9,874 bases of DNA, taken from the NCBI GenBank assembly GCA_027004335.1, contig JALTID010000131.1:1-9874 (forward strand), in the 5' to 3' direction. Below the pieces are notes generated by a model. That model was not told where the DNA came from. It did not search any database and saw only the letters and a list, made by a program, of their open reading frames with translations. Below are positions 1-4,784 of the stretch, one piece after another. A program made the translations under genes and the position numbers. Each line of letters starts with the position of its first letter. Within the stretch, counting starts at the first letter, position 1. Origin of the DNA: JALTID01 sp027004335 [NCBI: bacterium]. GTDB taxonomy: Bacteria; JALSQH01.

Positions 1-42
1 TCTGAAAAAGAACTTGAGGAACTTTTTGATCACGGGTATTAA
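1..42 (+). CDS. purB: Adenylosuccinate lyase, 3' end only, with early stop
   Basis: The window opens inside a reading frame that ends SEKELEELFDHGY and then TAA (40-42). I read it as the C-terminus of PurB, which makes AMP from adenylosuccinate and AICAR from SAICAR in purine synthesis. From memory, PurB proteins end in a pattern like Phe-Asp-x-x-Tyr-(Tyr/His)-Leu-x-x-(Val/Ile)-Asp-x-Ile-Phe. The first half is before the TAA. The second half, TRNIDYIFKRVFE, continues in the same frame up to a tandem TAA TAA at 82-87. The TAA sits where the second aromatic residue (Tyr or His) is expected. Its place directly before purC fits a common pur gene order. The identity rests on about 27 codons plus context, so it is likely rather than certain. 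The functional end may be 84 rather than 42. Confidence 0.6.
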   Translation, partial: SEKELEELFDHGY

Positions 43-102
43 ACCAGAAATATTGACTATATTTTTAAAAGAGTATTTGAATAATAAGAAAGGAGATACA
101 AA

Positions 103-813
103 ATGGTAGAAAAAAGAGAAAAGGTGTACGAGGGTAAAGCTAAAGTAATGTTTGCCACTGATAACCCGGATTTTCTGATCCAGCACTTTACCGATAATGC
201 GACTGCGTTCAATGGTAAGAAAAAGGGAATAATTAAAAACAAGGGGATAATCAATAATAAAATTACAGCTAAAATTTTTACCCTCCTTGAAGAAAACGGG
301 ATCCCCACGCATTTTGTGGAAGTTTTAAATGACAGAGAGATGCTCGTTAAAAAACTTGATATTGTGAAAGTTGAGTTAGTCATTAGAAATTACGCTGCTG
401 GTTCCATTGCCAGAAGACTGGGACTGGAAGCTGGAATTGAATTTCCCTTTCCCATTGTGGAGTATTTTTACAAAAGCGATGAATTAGATGATCCCATGAT
501 AAACGACTGGCATATAAAATATCTCAATCTTGCTACCCCTGAGGAATTAAAATACATGGTAGATGCAGCGTTGAAGGTGAATGATATTCTTAAGAAATTC
601 TTTGATGAGAGAAACATAAAACTTATTGATTTTAAACTTGAATTTGGCCGCCATGATGGTCAGATCCTTCTGGGAGATGAATTTGCTCCAGATGGTTCAA
701 GATTGTGGAATAAGCCAGATGATTATGTTTTAGATAAGGATAGATTCAGAAAGGACCTTGGTTTTGTAGAAGAGGCATATGAAGAGGTTTGCAGGAGAAT
801 TTGTGGAGAGTAA
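103..813 (+). CDS. purC: Phosphoribosylaminoimidazole-succinocarboxamide synthase
   Basis: SAICAR synthetase, 236 aa. It joins CAIR to aspartate using ATP in the cytoplasm, giving the substrate of PurB, whose gene ends just upstream. The length is the usual one for the short bacterial form. Visible family motifs are the N-terminal YEGKAK (9-14) of the ATP site, VIRNYAAGS (93-101), LIDFKLEFG (174-182), DEFAPDGSRLW (192-202) and RFRKDLG (214-220). The ATG at 103 follows AGGAG at 91-95 with normal spacing, and the frame starts at the canonical MVEKREKVYEGKAK, so the start is secure. The stop lies 2 bases before the purS ATG, so the two genes are surely co-transcribed. Nothing looks damaged. Confidence 0.97.
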   Translation: MVEKREKVYEGKAKVMFATDNPDFLIQHFTDNATAFNGKKKGIIKNKGIINNKITAKIFTLLEENGIPTHFVEVLNDREMLVKKLDIVKVELVIRNYAAGSIARRLGLEAGIEFPFPIVEYFYKSDELDDPMINDWHIKYLNLATPEELKYMVDAALKVNDILKKFFDERNIKLIDFKLEFGRHDGQILLGDEFAPDGSRLWNKPDDYVLDKDRFRKDLGFVEEAYEEVCRRICGE

Positions 814-815
814 GG

Positions 816-1064
816 ATGAGAGCAAAAATCCATGTTTATCTGAAGAAAAGCGTACTGGATCCTCAGGGGAAAACGATTCTGCAAACATTGCACAGACTGG
901 GGTACAGCAATGTAGAAGATGTAAGACTGGGTAAGGAATTCTACATTGAGCTTGATGAAACGGATCCAGAAAAGGCAAAGTTACAATTGGAAGACATGGC
1001 TAAGAAGCTTTTAGCAAACACAGTTATTGAAGATTTTGAGGTAGAGATAAAAGAAGAGAAATGA
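816..1064 (+). CDS. purS: FGAM synthase, PurS subunit
   Basis: Small structural subunit (82 aa) of phosphoribosylformylglycinamidine synthase. PurS bridges PurQ and the small form of PurL and is needed for passing ammonia between them. The sequence has the family pattern: an N-terminal strand (AKIHVYLKK), then VLDPQGKTI (13-21), LHRLGY (25-30), VRLGK (36-40) and the IELDE strand (44-48). I chose ATG 816 because the product then begins with the typical first strand and GGAG at 805-808 is well spaced. A TTG nine codons upstream (789) would add a non-conserved tail that overlaps purC. The stop overlaps the purQ start as ATGA. Its presence tells that the genome uses a small PurL. Confidence 0.95.
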   Translation: MRAKIHVYLKKSVLDPQGKTILQTLHRLGYSNVEDVRLGKEFYIELDETDPEKAKLQLEDMAKKLLANTVIEDFEVEIKEEK

Positions 1065-1750
1065 AATTTGGAATTGTTATTTTTCCTGGCTCCAACTGTG
1101 AAAGAGATTGCTTCTATGTTGCAAAAAATGTTGTGGAGCAGGAAGCAGTTCATCTATGGCACAAGGAGAGGGATCTCCAGAATGTGGATGTTGTGATTGT
1201 GCCTGGTGGTTTTTCCTATGGTGATTATTTGAGGGCTGGGGGCATTGCAAGATTTTCTCCCATAATGAGCGAGATAATAAACTTTGCAGAGAAGGGTGGA
1301 CTTGTTATAGGGATCTGCAACGGATTTCAAGTTCTTGTGGAGAGCGGGCTTCTTCCCGGTGCCCTTATGGTTAATAAGAATTTGAAATTTATCTGTGAGG
1401 ATGTCTACCTCAGGGTGGAAAATAACAAAACACCCTTTACCAGACATTTTAAAAAAGGGGAAATTGTTAAGATGCCCATTGCCCATAAAGAGGGGAATTA
1501 CTACGCCCCTCCAGATATTGTAAAAGAATTAGAGAATAATGGAAGGGTGGTTTTTCGTTATTCAACAGAGGATGGTGAGATCACTGAAGAAGCAAATCCC
1601 AATGGATCTGTGAATAATATTGCCGGTATCATAAATGAAAAGGGAAATGTGTTAGGGATGATGCCGCATCCTGAGAGGATGGCGGAGACAATTTTAGGTG
1701 GAGACGATGGCAGGAAAGTATTTACTTCACTTCTGGAAATGGTATCATGA
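1061..1750 (+). CDS. purQ: FGAM synthase, glutaminase subunit PurQ
   Basis: Class I glutamine amidotransferase subunit (229 aa). It hydrolyses glutamine and supplies ammonia to PurL for converting FGAR to FGAM. The N-terminus [15 protein letters not shown] is the PurQ signature, followed by [14 protein letters not shown] (47-60). The nucleophile elbow GICNGFQ carries Cys86, and the His203/Glu205 pair lies in PHPERM (202-207), giving a complete catalytic triad. The length is normal. The start overlaps the purS stop (ATGA, 1061-1064) and the stop overlaps the xseB start (ATGA, 1747-1750), so translation is probably coupled through the whole unit. The usual next gene, purL, is absent here. Confidence 0.97.
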   Translation: MKFGIVIFPGSNCERDCFYVAKNVVEQEAVHLWHKERDLQNVDVVIVPGGFSYGDYLRAGGIARFSPIMSEIINFAEKGGLVIGICNGFQVLVESGLLPGALMVNKNLKFICEDVYLRVENNKTPFTRHFKKGEIVKMPIAHKEGNYYAPPDIVKELENNGRVVFRYSTEDGEITEEANPNGSVNNIAGIINEKGNVLGMMPHPERMAETILGGDDGRKVFTSLLEMVS

Positions 1751-2004
1751 GCAGGGGAAAAAAGAATAAGGACATAGAAGCTATTTTTAAAAGGCTTGAG
1801 GAAATAGTTAAGGACCTCGAAGATGGTAATATCCCTCTTGATCAGGCTTTAAAGGAGTTTGAAGAAGGTGTTGCTATTGTGAGGGAAGCAGCAGAAGTTC
1901 TTGAAGAGGCGGAGAAAAAAGTTGAACTTTTGATAAAAGATAAAGAGGGAATTCTCAAAAGGGAACCCTTCAGATCTTTTACTGATCTTGATGAAGAAGA
2001 GTAA
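1747..2004 (+). CDS. xseB: Exodeoxyribonuclease VII small subunit
   Basis: XseB (85 aa) binds along the XseA large subunit to form exonuclease VII, which degrades single-stranded DNA to oligonucleotides. The protein is almost wholly helical, with the family pattern [19 protein letters not shown] (14-32), then [14 protein letters not shown] (35-48) and [11 protein letters not shown] (52-62), and an acidic tail. The length is typical. The ATG overlaps the purQ stop and has only a poor Shine-Dalgarno sequence, so it probably depends on coupling. No xseA is seen nearby. Its position directly after purQ is not the usual xseA-xseB-ispA context, so co-regulation with purine synthesis is inferred from overlap alone. 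Confidence 0.92.
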   Translation: MSRGKKNKDIEAIFKRLEEIVKDLEDGNIPLDQALKEFEEGVAIVREAAEVLEEAEKKVELLIKDKEGILKREPFRSFTDLDEEE

Positions 2005-2407
2005 ATTTATTATCTATACCGATGGTGCCTCCAGAGGCAATCCGGGAAAATCAGGTGTTGGCTTCGTGATCTATGATGAAAAGGGTAATACAATATTCGA
2101 GGGACACAGATACCTGGGAATAGCTACCAACAATCAGGCGGAATACACAGCTCTTCTACTGGCTCTTAAAAAGGCGCTGGAGTTAGGTGCAGAGGAATTG
2201 GAGATAAGAAGTGATTCTCAATTGTTGATAAAGCAGTTAAGGGGAGAATATAGGGTAAAAAGTCCCAATATAATAACTCTGTTCATAAAGGCTAAGTCGC
2301 TTCTTTCTAATTTCAGGAGAACAACTTTTACTCATATACCCAGAGAACAGAATAAGAGGGCTGATTCCCTTGCCAATCTTGCTATTGATTCTAAGAAGGA
2401 AAATTAA
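1991..2407 (+). CDS. rnhA: Ribonuclease HI family protein
   Basis: Type 1 RNase H fold enzyme (138 aa) that cuts RNA in RNA-DNA hybrids, such as Okazaki primers or R-loops. The four acidic metal ligands are recognisable: Asp11 (YTDGASRGNPG), Glu51 (NNQAEYTALL), Asp75 (RSDSQLL) and Asp125 (NKRADSLA). The spacing resembles the short archaeal/Bacillus YpdQ-like group, which lacks the basic handle region of E. coli RNase HI, so reduced hybrid binding is possible. I chose ATG 1991, giving [12 protein letters not shown]. The TTG just before it adds one residue without support. The gene overlaps xseB by 14 bases and shows no own Shine-Dalgarno, suggesting coupling. Its stop shares TTAA with the opposing coaBC stop. 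Confidence 0.92.
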   Translation: MKKSKFIIYTDGASRGNPGKSGVGFVIYDEKGNTIFEGHRYLGIATNNQAEYTALLLALKKALELGAEELEIRSDSQLLIKQLRGEYRVKSPNIITLFIKAKSLLSNFRRTTFTHIPREQNKRADSLANLAIDSKKEN

Positions 2408-3603
2408 AGAAGATTTTTTATTTCATCTAAAATTGCATCTGCCAGGTCATCCTTGTTCTGAAGATCAAATCCTTTCTGTGTGCCATTTTTGAAGATCAGG
2501 GTTCCGTAGTTTGTCTCGCTTCCAAATCCTGCCCCTTCTGCTGTAAGATCATTGGCAAAAATAAGATCAAGATTTTTTCTTCTCATTTTTTCTACGGCAT
2601 GTTCCACAACCTTTTCAGTTTCAGCGGCAAACCCCATAACGATTCCATCCTTCATCTTCTTAGCCACACTGAAAATTATATCTGGAGTTTTAACAAGGGT
2701 CAGAATCTGTTTATTTTCCTTTGACTCTTTCTTTACCTTCTGTTTGTGTTTTTTCTCAGGTTTAAAATCAGCCACAGCAGCGGCACCTATGAAGAGTTTT
2801 GCCCCCTGGGTATTTTTTTCTACTGCTTTTAACATCTCAGTAGATGAAGTGACTTTTATAACTTTTACACCATCTGGTGCTTCAATTTCTGTAGGGCCTG
2901 AGATCAGGTAAACATCTGCACCTCTCTGAGATAGCTTCTTTGCCAGGGCATAGCCCATCCTCCCCGTGGATGGATTTGATATGAATCTTACCGGGTCAAG
3001 GTGTTCCCTTGTGGGTCCAGCTGTTACAACAGCTTTTATTCCTTTAAAATCCTTTGGAGTGAGAAGATCCTCTATTACCTCCACAATTTTTTCAGGTTCC
3101 TCCATCCTTCCCTTCCCCTCATAACCACATGCGAGAGATCCTTCACGGGGTTCTATGATAATATGCCCAAATTTTCTCAGCGTGCTGATATTCCTCTGGA
3201 CGATTTTGTTCTCATACATATGAACATTCATTGCCGGTGCAATCAGGATCGGTCTGGTATACGCAAGGGAAATTGTAGTAATAAAGTCATCTGCAATTCC
3301 TGAAGTCAATTTTCCGATAAAATTTGCAGTAGCAGGTGCTACCACAAAGGCATTAGCTTCATCGGGGAGGGTTATATGTTTTATTTCTGCACCATGAATA
3401 GTGTCAAAAGTAGATTCAATTACAGGATTCACCGAGAGAGTCTGGCAGGTGAGGGGAGTGATGAATTTTTTTGCATTTTCTGTTATAACGACATTTACAC
3501 TGGCACCCCTTTTTACAAGAAGGCGTACCAGTTCGCAGCTTTTATATGCTGCTATCCCGCCTGTTATACCCACAAGAATTTTTTTATCCTTTAATCTGTT
3601 CAG
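2404..3603 (-). CDS. coaBC: Bifunctional phosphopantothenoylcysteine decarboxylase/synthetase
   Basis: CoaBC (Dfp) makes 4'-phosphopantetheine precursors for coenzyme A: the CoaB half ligates cysteine to phosphopantothenate using CTP, and the FMN-dependent CoaC half decarboxylates the product. With the CTG start proposed here the protein is 399 aa and begins MNRLKDKKILVGITGG. CoaC (about 1-180) shows GGIAAYK, the His76 region, PAMNVHMYEN with Asn126, and ACGYEGKGRM with catalytic Cys159. CoaB (about 190-399) shows TAGPTREHLDPVR, SNPSTGRMG with Asn210, GAAAVADFKP, KVKK starting at Lys289, and GFAAET. These numbers fall at or within one residue of the E. coli sites as I remember them. The first ATG/GTG/TTG in frame, GTG 3573, would remove the first beta strand. 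The gene follows the MBL hydrolase gene with a CTGA overlap. Confidence 0.95.
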   Translation of the reverse strand: MNRLKDKKILVGITGGIAAYKSCELVRLLVKRGASVNVVITENAKKFITPLTCQTLSVNPVIESTFDTIHGAEIKHITLPDEANAFVVAPATANFIGKLTSGIADDFITTISLAYTRPILIAPAMNVHMYENKIVQRNISTLRKFGHIIIEPREGSLACGYEGKGRMEEPEKIVEVIEDLLTPKDFKGIKAVVTAGPTREHLDPVRFISNPSTGRMGYALAKKLSQRGADVYLISGPTEIEAPDGVKVIKVTSSTEMLKAVEKNTQGAKLFIGAAAVADFKPEKKHKQKVKKESKENKQILTLVKTPDIIFSVAKKMKDGIVMGFAAETEKVVEHAVEKMRRKNLDLIFANDLTAEGAGFGSETNYGTLIFKNGTQKGFDLQNKDDLADAILDEIKNLL

Positions 3604-4241
3604 AGGTAACCTCCTTCCTGCAAAAATGGGTTAAATTTCCTCTCTTCCTCAATGGTGGTTGGCTCCTCATGTCCTGAATATACTTTAACATCACCGGGAA
3701 GTGTAAGCAACTTCTCTTTAATTGATCTTATCAAAATTTCAAAATTGCCTCCGGGGAGATCAGTTCTGCCTATACTTCTTCTAAAAAGAGCATCACCACT
3801 GAAGAGAATTTTTTCCTTTTCGTTATAGAGGGAAATCCCTCCTGGAGAGTGCCCTGGTGTCTCAATTACCTTCAACTGGATCTCCCCGCAGTTAATTGTA
3901 TCTCCTTCTTCCACAAAAATATCGGGAGCAGGGACTTCCGGCGGTGAAAGCCCAAATAATCTTGCCTGAAGGGGGACACTTTTGAGAGTCTCTATTTCCT
4001 TTTTGTTTATAACAATTTTTGCACCGGTTTTTCTTTTTAGCGGCGCAGCTGCACCTACATGGTCAAAATGCCCATGGGTAAGGATAATGTATTTCAGATT
4101 TATACTTTCTTTCTCAATGTAATTTAAAAGTAGCTCCGTCTCATCTGCAGGATCAATGATTATTCCACAGTTTGTATCTTCATCAACTAAAATATATGTG
4201 TTGGTAAACGCTGCTCCCAAAATAAATCTCTTAACTTTCAC
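3600..4241 (-). CDS. MBL-fold hydrolase, glyoxalase II-like
   Basis: Metallo-beta-lactamase-fold hydrolase (213 aa), cytoplasmic by lack of any signal. It resembles the short GloB/YcbL group, which cleaves thioesters such as S-lactoylglutathione, but the true substrate cannot be read from sequence. All metal ligands are present: THGHFDH (His56, His58, Asp60, His61), His131 in TPGHSPGG, Asp150 in FSGDALF and His191 in YSGHEE. The stretch FRRSIGRTDLPGG (153-165) is typical of this group. The annotated start is GTG 4241; AAAGG at 4252-4256 is about 10 bases away. A CTG at 4247-4245 is closer to it, so a start two codons earlier is possible. It is first in an operon with coaBC; that link is genomic, and a metabolic tie is not evident. 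Confidence 0.88.
   Translation of the reverse strand: MKVKRFILGAAFTNTYILVDEDTNCGIIIDPADETELLLNYIEKESINLKYIILTHGHFDHVGAAAPLKRKTGAKIVINKKEIETLKSVPLQARLFGLSPPEVPAPDIFVEEGDTINCGEIQLKVIETPGHSPGGISLYNEKEKILFSGDALFRRSIGRTDLPGGNFEILIRSIKEKLLTLPGDVKVYSGHEEPTTIEEERKFNPFLQEGGYL
3610..3616 (-). promoter_or_regulatory. Ribosome binding site deciding the coaBC CTG start
   Basis: The minus strand reads AAGGAGG here, a perfect Shine-Dalgarno sequence inside the last codons of the MBL hydrolase gene. It lies 6 bases before CTG 3603-3601 but 36 bases before GTG 3573, too far to serve the latter. The CTG overlaps the hydrolase stop TGA (3602-3600), the same geometry as the ATGA overlaps elsewhere in the window. 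Confidence 0.75.
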
Positions 4242-4256
4242 TATCAGCTTACCTTT

Positions 4257-4289
4257 TTACACATTTTCTTCATATTTTTCTTCTTCCAT
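4257..4289 (-). CDS. Possible 10-codon leader peptide
   Basis: An ATG at 4289-4287 follows GGGGGG (4301-4296) at good spacing and is about 17 bases after the expected transcription start. It encodes MEEEKYEENV and then TAA. The frame is the same as that of the downstream hydrolase, whose GTG is 15 bases beyond the TAA, so this is either a short translated leader that feeds ribosomes to the hydrolase start, or the former N-terminus cut off by a stop. The peptide has no run of a single regulatory amino acid, although five of its ten residues are Glu. Translation is inferred, not proven. Confidence 0.35.
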   Translation of the reverse strand: MEEEKYEENV

Positions 4290-4310
4290 TATTTACCCCC
4301 CTGTTTTCTT

Positions 4311-4345
4311 AAATTATAGCAGTGGAATAAGGGTGAGGCAAAAAT
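4311..4345 (-). promoter_or_regulatory. Promoter of the MBL hydrolase-coaBC operon (repeat copy 1)
   Basis: On the minus strand, TTGCCT (4341-4336) and TATAAT (4318-4313) are separated by exactly 17 bases, and TGC before TATAAT gives an extended -10. This is close to the sigma70 consensus. The expected transcription start is near 4306. The whole 35-base block recurs at 6365-6399 with three mismatches, so it is also a direct repeat. Confidence 0.8.
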
Positions 4346-4425
4346 TGTTTAGATGCGCATATACATACTCTTCCCTTTTACTCAACTCCCCAATCAGTAA
4401 GTAAAGAGACATTGATTTAACTCCC

Positions 4426-4451
4426 GGTCACTTCGACACAGCTCAGTGATC
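4426..4451 (-). repeat. Degenerate palindromic repeat, copy 1
   Basis: The minus strand begins GATCACTGAGC and ends TCGAAGTGACC, with arms GATCACT and AGTGACC pairing at 6 of 7 positions. The core CTGAGC...TCGAAG is shared with the other copies in this cluster. Confidence 0.6.
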
Positions 4452-4552
4452 TTGAGATTTTTCATGCTTATCAAAGCCCCGTGCCTCTCAAAGGAAATGC
4501 CCGAGTTTAGCAAGAGGTGATCAACACAGTGCACTTATTTTTCTTTAGCATG

Positions 4553-4574
4553 GTCACTCGGGAGCGAGAATGAC
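4553..4574. repeat. Hairpin with 8-base-pair stem
   Basis: GTCA CTCG, loop GGAG, then CGAG, two unpaired A, and TGAC. The stem is perfect apart from the AA bulge. No T tract follows on either strand, so an intrinsic terminator is not supported. It lies within the palindrome cluster but its core differs from the CTGAGC...TCGAAG copies. Confidence 0.55.
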
Positions 4575-4610
4575 AACACACTTACCAACCTTGTTTATCC
4601 CTTATAGTGA

Positions 4611-4635
4611 GGTTCCTGAGTGTAATCGAAGGGCC
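4611..4635 (+). repeat. Degenerate palindromic repeat, copy 2
   Basis: GGTTCCTGAG at the left and TCGAAGGGCC at the right, pairing through G-C and G-T pairs. It keeps the CTGAG...TCGAAG core. Confidence 0.6.
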
Positions 4636-4646
4636 AAGCACATCCA

Positions 4647-4672
4647 GACTGCTTCGGCTTTGTTCAGCAACC
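4647..4672 (-). repeat. Degenerate palindromic repeat, copy 3
   Basis: The minus strand begins GGTTGCTGAAC and ends GCCGAAGCAGTC. Arms GGTTGCT and AGCAGTC pair imperfectly, and CTGA...CGAAG is retained. It is the most diverged of the clear copies. Confidence 0.5.
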
Positions 4673-4679
4673 TTAACAT

Positions 4680-4724
4680 GGCTCCGAGCTTGTCGAGGGG
4701 ACACTTCTACCGCGCTCAGCGACC
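4680..4724. repeat. Palindromic repeat copies 4 and 5, facing each other
   Basis: The left copy (4680-4703) reads GGCTCCGAGCTTGTCGAGG on the plus strand. The right copy (4699-4724) reads GGTCGCTGAGC...GTAGAAGTG on the minus strand. The two overlap by a few bases and are inverted relative to each other, so they could also fold as one larger cruciform. Confidence 0.6.
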
Positions 4725-4784
4725 TTTTCAGTGAGTAAATACTTTACACGATGTACCCCAAGGGAAGATTATTATCTATCCCCT

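Larger units (their letters stand above)
4346..4784. other. Non-coding region with palindromic repeat cluster
   Basis: No credible gene is seen on either strand between the operon promoter and the end of the ATPase/nuclease gene. The stretch from about 4420 to 4725 is visibly richer in G and C than its surroundings. It contains at least five degenerate copies of a 25-26 base imperfect palindrome resembling GGTCCCTGAGC...GTCGAAGGGACC, plus an unrelated-looking hairpin at 4553-4574. Downstream of the ATPase stop, an AAGGG/CCCTT arm pair (about 4759-4784) has a long loop and no clear T tract, so I do not call it a terminator; the palindromes might still stop transcription. No tRNA or riboswitch pattern was recognised. 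Confidence 0.7.

Noticed and set aside
789-815. TTG start giving purS nine extra residues
   Set aside because: The added residues overlap purC and are not part of the conserved first strand; ATG 816 has a proper ribosome binding site.
1154-1486. Minus-strand frame of 110 codons within purQ
   Set aside because: It is antisense to a well-conserved gene and its translation resembles no family.
4156-4404. Plus-strand frame of 82 codons over the MBL hydrolase start
   Set aside because: It is antisense to the hydrolase, leader and promoter, has no family resemblance and no ribosome binding site.
4426-4724. CRISPR array
   Set aside because: The repeats are degenerate, vary in orientation and spacing, and no cas gene is present.
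4759-4784. Intrinsic terminator after the ATPase/nuclease gene
   Set aside because: The AAGGG/CCCTT arms are short with a long loop, and no T tract follows in the direction of transcription.
4346-4784. tRNA or riboswitch in the non-coding region
   Set aside because: No TTCGA-centred T arm with matching acceptor stem or known riboswitch core could be assembled; the TTCGA occurrences belong to the palindromic repeats.
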